Origin: Oceanospirillum maris DSM 6286
Lineage (GTDB): Bacteria; Pseudomonadota; Gammaproteobacteria; Pseudomonadales; Halomonadaceae
Direction: 5' to 3'
Assembly (NCBI RefSeq): GCF_000422865.1
Contig: NZ_AUGW01000015.1
Location: 48,097-112,096, forward strand
DNA: 64,000 nucleotides
The stretch's first letter is position 1; each line of letters begins with the position of its first letter. This document shows positions 35,549 through 46,832 of the stretch, piece after piece. The notes beneath the pieces were generated by a model that had not been told where the DNA came from, ran no database searches, and saw only the letters and a list, made by a program, of their open reading frames with translations. A program made the translations under genes and the position numbers.

Positions 35549-37687
35549 ATGAGCGATAAAAACCTAGCCACTCTTTACGAAATGGCGCTGTTAATGAGTT
35601 CTGAGTCCAGCGAAGAATCATTAGTGCAAAAAATGTTGCAGCACCTAACCAGCCTCACACAGATGCCAGTGGGTTTGTTTATCACTCAAATAGAACCATC
35701 TAACGATCACTTTTCCTTTGTGATCAGTCAGCAGATTGTTGTTGGAGAAGCTGGTGGGGAAACTGGGGAGCAGGCTATCGTCAATCCAAAAGCAGATAGC
35801 CAAAGCCTAACCCTTAATATGGCGTTGCCTGAGGAAAGTGGTTATCTATCGGAAGAATCCTTCAAAAACTTACTCCCTGATACGCTAAGCCATTATACAG
35901 TACTGCTTTTCTTGCCGATTAGCCGCCATGATGCCTTTATCTTATTAGCCCAAAACGACCAAAAACCGTCTTTTTCAGAGGTTCCATTTAGCCCCATCTT
36001 GGCGAATCTTGCTAAAACCTTACAAGGATTACGCAGCCATGCCCATGCGACCATACAATGGCAGACTGAAAAGCTAGAGCGTCAACGAGTAGAGCGGATG
36101 TTTGAACTGGTGCTCAATCACATGCCTGCCGGTGTGTACTGGCAGGATTTAGCCGGTAATATTCAAGGGGGAAATCGCCGATTAATACAAGACTTAGCGC
36201 ATATTGATCACAGAAAGTCAGCCGCACGCTTAGATATAAATCCCTCCGAGATACAACACCTCGACATTAAAGAAATCATCGACAACACTAATATGGAGCA
36301 GCTCCAGCAGGATGATCACCTCGTTACAGACCTTGGGCAAGAGGTGCAGAATAAAAACTATTATTTACACTGTCGTGACGACAGCCATTTTTGGATTGAG
36401 TTAAACAAAGTGCCGATAAAAGATGAAAACCAAACCATTACCGGCATTTTGGGCATCTACCGAGACATCACTGGCCGTAAGCTAATGATGGAAGAGTTGC
36501 TGTACGCTAAAGAAAATGCTGAGCAGGCTAATCGAGCTAAAAGTTCATTTCTTGCCAGTATGAGTCACGAGCTGCGAACGCCACTGAATGCAATTCAAGG
36601 CTACGCTCAGCTGATGGAGATGGATGAGGATGATCTCACAGAAGAGCATATCGAAAGCCTTCAAGAGATCCGCAAAGCCAGTAATCACCTATTGCAATTG
36701 ATTGATGAGATTCTGGATCTTTCGACGATTGAAGCAGGGCGTATTGATATTCATATCAGTTCATTAAATCCGATCCCTATGGTTCAAGAAACCATGGCTC
36801 TGAACAAGCCTATGGCTGACCGAGACAAGATCAAGATGGAAGCCTGCTTTCCCCCGAACCTTAGCGCCGTCGTACTCGGGGACGAGCGTCGTATTAAGCA
36901 GATTTTACTGAACTTAATCAGCAATGCAATTAAGTACAACCAAGAACATGGCACGATCAAGCTACATACAGAACAAACCACCGAACAGTTTAAAATCCAT
37001 GTCACAGATACTGGCATTGGCATGGTACAAGAGCAGTTGGATAAGCTCTTCCAACCCTTTGAACGACTGGGTATGGAAGCAACCACACGGCAGGGCACCG
37101 GCATTGGCTTAGTGATTTGTCAAAAACTAGCAGCAGCGATGGACGGCTGCATTGAAGTGAGTAGTATACCTGGTGTTGGCAGCACCTTTTCTCTGGCGCT
37201 ACCTTTAGCCGAAAGTAATGCAGAGGTCTATCAAACCTTAAACCGCAAAAACAACCTACCACTTACCACTCATACAGCGGATCAAAGTCTCGATGAAGCG
37301 AACCAAGCAAGCCAGAAAACGACAACGCTTTATGTCGAAGATAACCCAAGTAACAGTATGTTGGTTAAAAAAATATACAGTAAGCGTTATGGGGACAGGC
37401 TGCTAACCGCAACAACACCGGAAGAAGGTTTAGACATACTGCGTCATGAGTCACCTGACTTGGTTATTTTGGATACCAGCTTACCGCAATTATCGGGTAT
37501 CGACCTGATACAACACATAAAAAACGAAGGTCTTGATAAGGGCTGTATACTGGTCGCGCTCTCAACCAATACCAACCCTGTGGATTGCCAGCAGGCAGAG
37601 GCCGCTGGCTTTAGCGCCTCTCTGACAAAACCTATTAATATTCCTGAGTTTAACCGCCAATTAAACCAGTGGCTGTCTAGCCACTAG
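35549..37687 (+). CDS. Hybrid sensor histidine kinase/response regulator
   Basis: A 712-residue cytosolic kinase with no membrane segment. Layout: an N-terminal GAF-like region (about 1-170), a PAS/PAC domain (about 185-315, ending ILGIYRDITGRK), HisKA with phospho-acceptor His340 in SMSHELRTPLNAI, HATPase with LISNAIKYN (N box), DTGIGM and GTGIGLVICQKL, and a receiver with Asp642 in LVILDTSLPQ. The receiver also keeps the acidic pair (YVEDN) and Lys in LTKPI. It has no partner regulator nearby, so the signal output is unknown. Confidence 0.92.
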   Translation: MSDKNLATLYEMALLMSSESSEESLVQKMLQHLTSLTQMPVGLFITQIEPSNDHFSFVISQQIVVGEAGGETGEQAIVNPKADSQSLTLNMALPEESGYLSEESFKNLLPDTLSHYTVLLFLPISRHDAFILLAQNDQKPSFSEVPFSPILANLAKTLQGLRSHAHATIQWQTEKLERQRVERMFELVLNHMPAGVYWQDLAGNIQGGNRRLIQDLAHIDHRKSAARLDINPSEIQHLDIKEIIDNTNMEQLQQDDHLVTDLGQEVQNKNYYLHCRDDSHFWIELNKVPIKDENQTITGILGIYRDITGRKLMMEELLYAKENAEQANRAKSSFLASMSHELRTPLNAIQGYAQLMEMDEDDLTEEHIESLQEIRKASNHLLQLIDEILDLSTIEAGRIDIHISSLNPIPMVQETMALNKPMADRDKIKMEACFPPNLSAVVLGDERRIKQILLNLISNAIKYNQEHGTIKLHTEQTTEQFKIHVTDTGIGMVQEQLDKLFQPFERLGMEATTRQGTGIGLVICQKLAAAMDGCIEVSSIPGVGSTFSLALPLAESNAEVYQTLNRKNNLPLTTHTADQSLDEANQASQKTTTLYVEDNPSNSMLVKKIYSKRYGDRLLTATTPEEGLDILRHESPDLVILDTSLPQLSGIDLIQHIKNEGLDKGCILVALSTNTNPVDCQQAEAAGFSASLTKPINIPEFNRQLNQWLSSH

Positions 37688-37743
37688 TGTTTAATATCTT
37701 AAAAGTTAACAGGGAAAGGGGAAGCGAAAGAAAAAGAGAAGCG

Positions 37744-38649
37744 CTATTTTTTATTAACCCAATAAACACCAAAAACGGTAATCACCATACCCAGCAGAGC
37801 AACCAAGGTCAGTTGTTCATCAAAAAGAATCCACGCCTCTAGGGCCGTTACCGGAGGCACCAGATAAAAATAGCTGGCCGTTCTGGTGGCTTCCCCAGCC
37901 TGAATCAGCATCATTAATAAAAGAATAGCGCCAACAGACAGAACCAATACCGACCAAACAAGGGCACCAATAAACTCGCCATGCCATTCAACCACCATTG
38001 TTTCCGTCAAAAGGGCTACGGGTAGCATAACCATAAGGCTGGATAAGTATTGAATAAAGGTTGCAGCTAATAGCGGCTGAGGCTGGCAGTAGTTTTTCTG
38101 ATAAAGTGTCCCTAAAGTAATACCCACTAGTGCAAGCAGAATCCAACTGAGCTGAACCCCTGAGACACTGCCATTATCCATAAAACCAGCATCGCCATTG
38201 GTTAATACCAGTGTCACGCCTAACAAGCCCAGCAATAAACCCAACCATTGCTTAATACTCGGGGCGCTTTGATAAACCACCGACATAATAAGTGCCGTTA
38301 ATAAAGGTTGCAGGCCCACCAGCAACGCCGCCAAACCTGCGGGCATACCAAGCTCTATCGCAGAGAAAACGCCGCCTAAATAAGCCGAGTGTACTAAGGC
38401 CCCAACCACTAGCTGCTGCTTCCAGAGCGCCAGGGTTCGCGGCAACGTCACTCGAAAGACCTGCATTAGCACCATAAAGACCAAAAGGTTGCCAGCCATA
38501 CGCCAGCTCAAAAAGGTAAAGGGTTCACTATGGGGGAGACCATAACGAGCACCAATAAAACCGGTGCTCCATAATAAGACAAAGATCCAAGGCAACAAAG
38601 CAAAGACCCAACGCTTATGGCGTTGCATAAAAAGTGAAAGCACGGCCAT
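37744..38649 (-). CDS. EamA/DMT-family transporter
   Basis: A 301-residue ten-helix transporter. WSTGFIGARYGLPHSEPFTFLSWRM in the first repeat and SYFYLVPPVTALEAWILFDEQLT in the second are typical DMT blocks. The N-terminus is preceded by a basic segment MQRHKRWVF. It is a single gene, and its substrate is unknown. Confidence 0.9.
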   Translation of the reverse strand: MAVLSLFMQRHKRWVFALLPWIFVLLWSTGFIGARYGLPHSEPFTFLSWRMAGNLLVFMVLMQVFRVTLPRTLALWKQQLVVGALVHSAYLGGVFSAIELGMPAGLAALLVGLQPLLTALIMSVVYQSAPSIKQWLGLLLGLLGVTLVLTNGDAGFMDNGSVSGVQLSWILLALVGITLGTLYQKNYCQPQPLLAATFIQYLSSLMVMLPVALLTETMVVEWHGEFIGALVWSVLVLSVGAILLLMMLIQAGEATRTASYFYLVPPVTALEAWILFDEQLTLVALLGMVITVFGVYWVNKK

Positions 38650-38786
38650 AGCGGCTCCTATTTTATTTACTTACAATGTATTTTTACCACAGGGTAAGAC
38701 AATAAAAGAGCCGAGGCCATATAAAGCGCTATCCATGCCTTAGAAAATGCTATTGATGTCTTAGAAAATACGATCTCGCAGCCCAA

Positions 38787-39968
38787 CTAGCCTTTATCAG
38801 CCCTAGGCGATACCAAGGCGGGTATATACGTTAGCACGAACAGGCCAAAGGCAAGCATCCAGAACATTGCGGACATATCGTAAAGAAACGGTTTCTGTAT
38901 CCAAGCCAGAACAAGAACTCGGCACACAAGGGCGACCAGCAAACAGTAAAAAGCAAGGTGCATCACTTGCGGTAGCTTTAAAGGTCTTCCGGTATGTCCT
39001 AAGGCCACTCGGGACATCATGCCCAGCGTCAGTAAGCCAATGCCTCCAACGGTTAACGCATGAATATAAATAAAAGGCGATAGCTGCAGCCAAGGTAACA
39101 AGGCTCTCAATAAAAACCCTAGGGCGATCATCAAATACCCGCCATGAAGCACCCATAACAGGGGATTACTCAACAAACGACGATCGAACCAACTCCCCAC
39201 CCGCAACAGTAACAAGAGTGCGAGTAACCCCGATAAGCCATAAGCCCAAAGTGCCAGAGGCTGCCATAAATCATTAAGAAAAGTGATAACCGCAACCGGC
39301 AAAACCAGTTTTTCCACCACCGTAATCGACCGACCTTTATAGTCCGGTATCGCGCGCTCGGAAAAGAAAGGAATCACACGCCCACCGATGATCAACATCA
39401 CCAGAACCACAACATTAAGCGCACCATAGATCCCTAGGTGGGCCATATTGGGGGCAATATTTAACACATCAAGATGAACCAGCAGATTCATTAATGCCAT
39501 CAGTCCACAGAAAATAACAAAGACCATGTTTTTCATCTTACCATTCTGCAAAATAGGCTTGGTAATCGCCGCGATTAATAGCGGATAAAAAGCAAGGTCA
39601 ACCACCGCAACCACAAGAGGCTCCACCGGAAGAAAAGGCAGTGTCCTACCAGCGAACCAAAGCAAAACCAGAGCAGCTAGCCCATGGCCGTGTAACATCA
39701 CTTTGCCTGTCCAGTTGCCTACAGCTGTCAGCAAAAAGCCACTAATAACCGCTGTCGTAAAACCAAAAATCAGCTCATGGCTATGCCAGAGAATGCTGGG
39801 GTAGTAGTTTGCAAATGTAATACCCCTCAGCTCAAGCGCCCAAATAAGCATCAAGACCACCGCAAACACTGCGGCTAATAGGAAAAAAGGACGAAAACCC
39901 AAAGAGAATAACGCTGAGTATGAGAAATTAAGGTTAGACCGGTAAGAAAGCTGGGATGTCGATGCCAT
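38787..39968 (-). CDS. nnrS: NnrS family protein
   Basis: A 393-residue polytopic membrane protein of the NnrS family, linked to relief of nitric-oxide stress and often containing haem and copper. LGFRPFFLLAAVFAVVLML near the start, WHSHELIFGFTTAVISGFLLTAVGNWTG and HALTVGGIGLLTLGMMSRVALGHTGR are diagnostic and carry several conserved His residues. A FNR/Dnr-like box lies 57 bases upstream, fitting the usual control of this family by NO-responsive Crp/Fnr regulators. Confidence 0.93.
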   Translation of the reverse strand: MASTSQLSYRSNLNFSYSALFSLGFRPFFLLAAVFAVVLMLIWALELRGITFANYYPSILWHSHELIFGFTTAVISGFLLTAVGNWTGKVMLHGHGLAALVLLWFAGRTLPFLPVEPLVVAVVDLAFYPLLIAAITKPILQNGKMKNMVFVIFCGLMALMNLLVHLDVLNIAPNMAHLGIYGALNVVVLVMLIIGGRVIPFFSERAIPDYKGRSITVVEKLVLPVAVITFLNDLWQPLALWAYGLSGLLALLLLLRVGSWFDRRLLSNPLLWVLHGGYLMIALGFLLRALLPWLQLSPFIYIHALTVGGIGLLTLGMMSRVALGHTGRPLKLPQVMHLAFYCLLVALVCRVLVLAWIQKPFLYDMSAMFWMLAFGLFVLTYIPALVSPRADKG

Positions 39969-40024
39969 AAAGAAAGCCTCTGAAAGATTCTGAGGCCATT
40001 CTACGGAATACCCGAGTAATTTAC

Positions 40025-40038
40025 TTGGCTTAAATCAA
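40025..40038. promoter_or_regulatory. FNR/Dnr-like box upstream of nnrS
   Basis: TTGGCTTAAATCAA matches TTGATNNNNATCAA at eight of ten positions, with one half-site perfect. Its distance from nnrS fits activation. Confidence 0.65.
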
Positions 40039-40087
40039 ACAAGAACGAGATAAATGATATAGCCACCTTTCCTGTGATTCTTTCGGC

Positions 40088-40393
40088 TCAGCGAATATGA
40101 AACCCTGTCAAAGCAAGGGGCTCTGTATCCACAATATGCACGTGATCCACACGGGAAAGCGGCGAACCTTTCCAAAGCCATTCAATAAGATCTTCTACCT
40201 CATCTTTCGGCCCCTGCACATGAACCTGAACAGAGCCATCATCAAGATTCATCACCCAGCCCTCAAGCAAACGTTTCTCTGCTTGCTGATGGGTATTTTT
40301 CCGAAACCAAACGCCCTGTACGCGCCCAGTAACATTAATCGCTTTAACCAAAACCCCTGTTGGAGTGTTCTTGGATGAGGGTTGTACCTGCAT
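40088..40393 (-). CDS. acyP: Acylphosphatase
   Basis: A 102-residue enzyme that hydrolyses acylphosphates. The phosphate-binding loop GRVQGVWFRKNTHQQA with catalytic Arg and the catalytic Asn in GWVMNLDDGSVQVHVQG are both present. The ATG chosen follows GGTGGTG by seven bases; a GTG four codons earlier would overlap that ribosome site. Confidence 0.93.
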   Translation of the reverse strand: MQVQPSSKNTPTGVLVKAINVTGRVQGVWFRKNTHQQAEKRLLEGWVMNLDDGSVQVHVQGPKDEVEDLIEWLWKGSPLSRVDHVHIVDTEPLALTGFHIR

Positions 40394-40472
40394 TAAAATC
40401 ACCACCTTTCGATTCTAAGCTATTAGTCTTTGATATCAATAACCTGGCATCAATAACATCAGTCTTTAAAAG

Positions 40473-41738
40473 TCAGTCTTTAAAAAGAGTCTGCGCAGAC
40501 GGGGATAAGTGCGCTTCCCCTAAACGTAAATAATTCTGCAGTACGTTTATAACAGATGGCTGCAAAAGGGAGAATCCCTCTTTATGCGTGGAATCCATTT
40601 CAACATCCAATAAACTAGCCGGTATCGGCCAAGGCAACAAATTAAATAACTGCCAGAGACTTAATCCTGAAAGATCACGCCCTAATTGCCAGTATGATTT
40701 AGGCCAACCTTTAACCGGCACATCACTTTTAACACTGACTAAAAAGCCGGTCTGCTGCAATATTTGCTGTAGCTCGCGCTGATGGCGTATGGATAACGGC
40801 GATAAAAGCTGCTGTAGATCTTGGTTGGATAAAGGCTCATTGCCATGCCATTTATAATACAGCGCTTGAAGCACTCGTAGCGCCACAATAAAAGGCTCTT
40901 GATCCGTCTCTCGCCATCCAGACTGGTAGCGGCCCAAAGCCATCACAAAAGTGGCCCCTAACAGCAATAAATTCCAGCTAATATAAACCCATAAAAGAAA
41001 CAAAGGCACAGCAGCAAAAGCGCCATACACCACTTGATAAGATTGTGACTGACTGACAAATTGCGTAAACACCCATTTTGCCAATTCGAAACATAACGCG
41101 GTAAAAACACCACCAAACCAAGCATGCTGAATGGGTACATGTGTTTTCGGCACAAAGTAAAACAACATCATAAAGGCAAGAGATGATGTCAATAACGGCA
41201 GCAGTTGTAACAATATAGCAGTGGCTCCCAACATCTCCACCGCATCCAAAAACAACCGATGGGATAGGACAAAAGACGTTAAAGCCATGCCCGTACCCAT
41301 TAACAGCGGCCCTAAGGTTAACACTGACCAATAGAGTAAAAAGCTGCTGGCTCCTTTTCGGTCTTCCGCAATAAACCAAATGCCATTAAAGGCCCGCTCT
41401 ATCGCCTTCATCATCAAAATAGCCGTAACAATCAAAAACAAGACCCCTACTAAGGTAAGGTTTCGTGCTTGTTGAGCAAAGTCTGCCAGATAATTACTAA
41501 CGGTTAAGCTGCTTTCAGGCAGTAAATTATTAAAAAGTAAGTCTTGAATACTAGAGCTAATACCCGCACCACTTGGCAGTGCCGACATAATCCCATAGGC
41601 CACAGTAATCAAAGGAACTAACGCAAATAACGTGGTATAGGTCAGTGCGGCGGCGGTTTTTTGACACTCCTGACCGATAAAACGCTTTGTCACAAAACGC
41701 AATAACCCTAGCCCGTCTTGCCTTAAAGTTAATGCCAT
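40473..41738 (-). CDS. YihY/BrkB-family inner-membrane protein
   Basis: A 421-residue protein with six hydrophobic segments in the first 280 residues and a soluble C-terminal domain. CQKTAAALTYTTLFALVPLITVAYGIMSA, FNGIWFIAEDRKG and VYGAFAAVPLFLLWVYISWNLLLLGA are hallmarks of YihY, formerly miscalled RNase BN. Its role is uncertain. It is divergent from arsC, a frequent gammaproteobacterial arrangement. Confidence 0.92.
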   Translation of the reverse strand: MALTLRQDGLGLLRFVTKRFIGQECQKTAAALTYTTLFALVPLITVAYGIMSALPSGAGISSSIQDLLFNNLLPESSLTVSNYLADFAQQARNLTLVGVLFLIVTAILMMKAIERAFNGIWFIAEDRKGASSFLLYWSVLTLGPLLMGTGMALTSFVLSHRLFLDAVEMLGATAILLQLLPLLTSSLAFMMLFYFVPKTHVPIQHAWFGGVFTALCFELAKWVFTQFVSQSQSYQVVYGAFAAVPLFLLWVYISWNLLLLGATFVMALGRYQSGWRETDQEPFIVALRVLQALYYKWHGNEPLSNQDLQQLLSPLSIRHQRELQQILQQTGFLVSVKSDVPVKGWPKSYWQLGRDLSGLSLWQLFNLLPWPIPASLLDVEMDSTHKEGFSLLQPSVINVLQNYLRLGEAHLSPSAQTLFKD

Positions 41739-41822
41739 GGTTAGCTGCTCCTTTTCGTAGGCGATTCAGATCGTTAGAATAGCGCCATTCTACCCTATTT
41801 TGATCAGTATCAAGGATCTCTC

Positions 41823-42766
<944 letters not shown>

Positions 42767-42770
42767 GTGG

Positions 42771-42798
42771 CTTATGGCTTATGGCTTATGGCTTATGG
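42771..42798. repeat. Heptamer tandem repeat
   Basis: Four perfect copies of CTTATGG just after the wrbA stop. It is non-coding and upstream of the DUF2069 gene; copy number may vary by slippage. Confidence 0.9.
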
Positions 42799-42856
42799 CT
42801 TTGCAAGCGTGATGCTCTTTAATTAAAACTTCCCCTAATACTCTACAGGAGCTTCT

Positions 42857-43327
42857 GTGAGAAAAATGATGAACCGCCTCGAAGCAGGTAAAGATATTGC
42901 CAGCCTCGCCGCTAAAAGCCGATTTTGGGTATTGCTCAGTTATTTCGGCATAATCGCATTACTTATCGCAAATGGTTTCCTGTTGGTCAAAGAGGGCGCA
43001 CCCCTTAATGTCATCGCTATTTTGGCTCTGATGCCAACACTGCCTTTACTTCTGTTTGCACCGGGTATCTGGCTACGACGACCTCGTTCACATGCTTGGA
43101 TCTGCTTTGTCAGCTTACTTTATTTTATGCACGGTGTTGATCAGGCCTTTCTGCCAAATAATCAACTGGTCGGTATCGGCCTTTCTGTGCTATCCATGAT
43201 TCTGTTTGTTGCTGCGATGATGTTTTCTCGCTGGGAAAGCCTGCGTATTAAAGCGCTTAACCCACAGCCTGATGCAGCTCTGAGCCCAGAAACTGAGAGC
43301 CCAGCAGGAAAGGCAAACCAGAAGTAA
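42857..43327 (+). CDS. DUF2069 membrane protein
   Basis: A 156-residue protein with four hydrophobic segments and the DUF2069 pattern PGIWLRRPRSHAWICFVSLLYFMHGVDQAF. The start is GTG with AGGAG six bases upstream. It usually follows wrbA in gammaproteobacteria, as here. The function is unknown. Confidence 0.9.
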   Translation: MRKMMNRLEAGKDIASLAAKSRFWVLLSYFGIIALLIANGFLLVKEGAPLNVIAILALMPTLPLLLFAPGIWLRRPRSHAWICFVSLLYFMHGVDQAFLPNNQLVGIGLSVLSMILFVAAMMFSRWESLRIKALNPQPDAALSPETESPAGKANQK

Positions 43328-43371
43328 TCAACATCGTCAGGGAAAGTGATAGAAAAAAATCAGTCAAAAAA

Positions 43372-43399
43372 GGCAAGTCAGGATAATACCTGCCTTGCC
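43372..43399. terminator. Bidirectional terminator
   Basis: GGCAAGTCAGG and CCTGCCTTGCC pair with one mismatch around ATAATA. The minus-strand side is followed by a T-run, so it mainly serves the cyclase gene. Confidence 0.8.
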
Positions 43400-43449
43400 T
43401 TCTTTATGGTTACAATCCGCGTTATGGTTACAATCGCCATTAAAACGCG

Positions 43450-45105
43450 TTAGGCATTACTCGACTCATCTTCACGGGGTGTAAAGTTCTTTTGATTGGC
43501 GCTTACAACACAATTACGCCCACTGTCCTTCGCGCAGTACAGTGCTTGATCCGTTAAATCGAGCATATCAGATTCAGTCACCGTGCTATCAGGCGTCAAA
43601 CTACAAACCCCAACACTAATCGTCACCACCTCTGAAATAGATGACTTATGATGAGGTATCGCAAGCGACTCCACCAATTCTCGGCACTGTTCTGCAATCT
43701 GTACGGCACCTTCTTCCGGCGTGTTCGGCAATAGCAGAATAAACTCTTCTCCGCCAAATCGAGCAAACAAATCGCCTGGGCGATTCACAACGGAGCCAAT
43801 TAACTCCGCAATATTGCGCAAACACTCATCACCACGAAGATGGCCGTACTGATCGTTGTATTGCTTGAAGAAATCAAGATCAAACAACACTAAGGCAACC
43901 GGATGTCGCTCTCGCTTACCTCGTCTCCATTCTTGAATAAGACTCTCATCAAAAAAGCGGCGATTAGCGATATGAGTTAAACCATCGGTTTGTGATAAAT
44001 GCGCTAATTTTTTATTGGCTTCTTTCAAGGCTTGCTGACGATCTTTCGCCACCGAACTCATTTCGAAACTACGACGAGATAATAGCCTCAAATAAGCGGC
44101 TAGCAGGCCAGAAATAAGTAGACCCGCCATTAAAACCACATAGGACAGTTCACTTTTCCGGTCATTCATATAATTTTCTGAAGGCGCAATCACCAATTGC
44201 CAACTGCGCCCACCTACATTATTAATAATATAATGCTGCTGCATCTCTAAAACAGGCCCTGTAACAGGATGTCGAGAAAAAAGAACCGCTTTATCGCTGC
44301 CATTTTGCTCCAGTGAAACCGTATCTATTAAGGCCACGTGCAAACCAGAACTAGAAATACCTGACATGGCACCAAGCATAATACGATCCAAAGTAAAACG
44401 CCCTACGATAATACCCGTAGGTTTACCTAGATCATTACCACGACTTCCAGCTCTCTCATGAGCACGGCCATTATCCACTTGATAAACAGGAAGGGCTGCT
44501 AACACCGCCTTATGACTTGTCGTATTCACCTTGATCGTTAACGGCTCTGTCACCACAAGAGACCCCGTTTCTAATGCACGCTTAATGGCTTCATTCAACG
44601 GTATATTGGCAGCAAGATCAGCACCCATTCGAGATGTTACTGTCACACCTTTATTGACGTGATAAACAACAGGGTAATAAGAGGCTCTTGACTTTGCCTG
44701 TATCCAGCGGCCAGCATCAGAAGCCACACGTTCCTGAATTCTAAAGCTTGGATCGGTCATCCTTTGAGCCTGCTCAAATGCAACTCTATCTTTATCGGCA
44801 ACAATAGGAGCCCACCCAAGGTAGTCCAGCTCTGAAAGCCTAGAAAGACTGTCATTAGCCACACGATTAAACTCTTCTTGTGTCACCAGAGTCGAGCCAC
44901 TAAACAAGCCTTGAAGACCATAAAGCGCCTCAAAATGCACAAACATTTCGCGGGAGATATAATAAGACACCTCCTTCATTTCACTTTTAAGCTGAGTCTC
45001 AACCGAATCATTCTTCAGTTCATCAATACTCCAAGCAACCAACGCAGAAAGGATAAAGCCAAAGCAAACGGTTATGTAGCTGAGTTTATTCGAGTAGACC
45101 TTCAT
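43450..45105 (-). CDS. CHASE-domain diguanylate cyclase
   Basis: A 551-residue membrane sensor. An N-terminal helix (about residues 8-28), a periplasmic CHASE domain (about 75-290, with LGWAPIVADKDRVAFEQ), a second helix (about 322-342) and a GGDEF domain. The active site is FGGEEF, and LTHIANRRFFDESL and LFDLDFFKQYNDQYGHLRGDECL complete it, so cyclic-di-GMP synthesis is expected. The allosteric RxxD site is not obvious. The signal may be a small extracellular ligand, as for other CHASE proteins. Confidence 0.92.
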   Translation of the reverse strand: MKVYSNKLSYITVCFGFILSALVAWSIDELKNDSVETQLKSEMKEVSYYISREMFVHFEALYGLQGLFSGSTLVTQEEFNRVANDSLSRLSELDYLGWAPIVADKDRVAFEQAQRMTDPSFRIQERVASDAGRWIQAKSRASYYPVVYHVNKGVTVTSRMGADLAANIPLNEAIKRALETGSLVVTEPLTIKVNTTSHKAVLAALPVYQVDNGRAHERAGSRGNDLGKPTGIIVGRFTLDRIMLGAMSGISSSGLHVALIDTVSLEQNGSDKAVLFSRHPVTGPVLEMQQHYIINNVGGRSWQLVIAPSENYMNDRKSELSYVVLMAGLLISGLLAAYLRLLSRRSFEMSSVAKDRQQALKEANKKLAHLSQTDGLTHIANRRFFDESLIQEWRRGKRERHPVALVLFDLDFFKQYNDQYGHLRGDECLRNIAELIGSVVNRPGDLFARFGGEEFILLLPNTPEEGAVQIAEQCRELVESLAIPHHKSSISEVVTISVGVCSLTPDSTVTESDMLDLTDQALYCAKDSGRNCVVSANQKNFTPREDESSNA

Positions 45106-45712
45106 TTAATATGTATCCTTTTGGTATAAATAAGCATGGCAACTCAACGCTGAAAAATCAGATATCTCCCTTTCTATATTAGATGAATTGTACGATTTTA
45201 TCCTTATTCTTAATGTTTTCTATTAGCCTCCTCTTATACCCTGTAAACGCTTATATATTCATTAGCAATGAAAGCCAGCAAACCGCCAAAAGCCTTAAAA
45301 CAGCAGTCATGCATACAACCGACAAGCCAAAACTGGATTTAATGAAAAAGGCAGTTATTTATTTTGTATAAAACCTATATCTAGTCATATTCACTATAAA
45401 ACACAAGTAACATAGTTGTGTATTCTAGTAACACCAAAGTAATAAAATCGAATGACTCTTACGATATAAAATAGTAAGCTACTGTTTTTAAAGGGTTTAA
45501 AATTGTTGGCATACAATATGTGTATCAGTCCATTACTGTGCACATCAACGGAAAAGCAGAGGCATACCCTAGAGCTACTGCTGCGCGATTAGGTATCTAC
45601 CCTTATACCTTTTGATGATGTGATATCACGCCGCACAGTACATGAATCTGAAGCGCCATAAGCACTTCAGCTCCAGAGGCCAAAAGCCTAAAAAATAAGA
45701 ACGGAATACACC
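45106..45712. other. 607-base non-coding stretch
   Basis: A 62-codon frame starting at 45183 has no ribosome site and low-complexity content, so I do not call it. The leucine dehydrogenase promoter must lie here. GTGATATCAC (45620-45629) is a perfect palindrome, and CTGAAG/CTTCAG arms at 45648-45670 form a small hairpin in the leader; either could be regulatory. Confidence 0.45.
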
Positions 45713-46792
45713 ATGAACATATTTAGCCACCCTGACTTTGATGAACACGAACGTGTTCTCTTTGGTCATGACCCTCAATCTGGCTTAAAGGCCATCGTCG
45801 CCATTCATAACACCAATCTTGGCCCAGCCCTTGGTGGCTGCCGCATGTGGCCCTATTCCAATGAAGATGAGGCACTAAAAGATGTACTTCGCTTATCTCG
45901 TGGTATGAGCTACAAATCTGCCTTAGCCAACCTCCCATTGGGTGGTGGTAAAGCGGTGATTATTGGGGATCCTCGCCAACAGAAAACATCAGAGCTTTTA
46001 AAAGCGATGGGACGTTTTATTGAGTCTGCTAATGGCCAATACATCACCGCAGAAGATTCTGGCACCAGTGTTCCTGATCTTAAAGTCATGGCGGAAGAAA
46101 CCTCTTACGTGGCTGGCATTATGGAAAAACCCTGTGCCGACGGCCAGTTAAGAAGTGGCGATCCATCACCTTCTACAGCCTATGGCGTTTATCGAGGTTT
46201 GGTGTCTGCGGTGGAGTTTCGTTTAGGTCGCTCAGACCTGAGCGGGCTGAAAGTTGCGATCCAAGGTGTGGGTAATGTTGGGTTCAGGCTTGCTCGCCAC
46301 CTACGCGACGCAGGGGCAGAATTGTGGGTCACCGATATTTACGATGATATGGTTCAACGTTGCGTAAAAGAACTGGGGGCAACCGCTGTCCACTCTGATG
46401 AAATATACGGCCTTGATGTCGACGTCTTTGCCCCTTGCGCAATGGGCGGTATTTTAAATGATCAAACGATCAGCCAGCTAAAAGCGACCGTTGTTGCTGG
46501 TGCGGCTAACAACCAGTTAGATCAACCGTCTCATGGTGAGGCTCTGCGCCAGCGCGGTATTTTGTACGCCCCAGATTACGCAATTAACTCTGGCGGCATT
46601 ATTGATGTCTGCTATGAGCGCATGGGTAATTTTGATCTTCAAGCCGTTAACGTCCATATAGAATCGATTCACAGCACGCTAATGGAGATCTTCGCCCGAG
46701 CCGACAGCGAGCAGCAATCAACACACGTTATTGCCGATTTAGTCGCAAAAGAGCGCTTCACCAACCCAGAAAAAAACCATCAGCTACCATAG
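45713..46792 (+). CDS. Leucine dehydrogenase (Glu/Leu/Phe/Val dehydrogenase family)
   Basis: A 359-residue NAD-dependent amino acid dehydrogenase. [19 protein letters not shown], the catalytic-lysine segment [19 protein letters not shown] and [12 protein letters not shown] match leucine dehydrogenases, and the Rossmann motif is [15 protein letters not shown]. It would deaminate branched-chain amino acids to oxo acids. The sodium-coupled transporter gene that follows may supply the substrate. Confidence 0.93.
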   Translation: MNIFSHPDFDEHERVLFGHDPQSGLKAIVAIHNTNLGPALGGCRMWPYSNEDEALKDVLRLSRGMSYKSALANLPLGGGKAVIIGDPRQQKTSELLKAMGRFIESANGQYITAEDSGTSVPDLKVMAEETSYVAGIMEKPCADGQLRSGDPSPSTAYGVYRGLVSAVEFRLGRSDLSGLKVAIQGVGNVGFRLARHLRDAGAELWVTDIYDDMVQRCVKELGATAVHSDEIYGLDVDVFAPCAMGGILNDQTISQLKATVVAGAANNQLDQPSHGEALRQRGILYAPDYAINSGGIIDVCYERMGNFDLQAVNVHIESIHSTLMEIFARADSEQQSTHVIADLVAKERFTNPEKNHQLP

Positions 46793-46832
46793 CTTTTTAG
46801 TAGAACTCCCTAAACAGTTATTATTAGAACAG

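Noticed and set aside
42771..42798. Heptamer repeat as a CRISPR or phase-variable switch
   Set aside because: Units have no spacers, and the repeat lies between genes without changing a reading frame.
45183..45371. 62-codon frame after the CHASE-GGDEF gene
   Set aside because: No ribosome site and low-complexity AT-rich content; it could be a small membrane peptide but nothing supports it.
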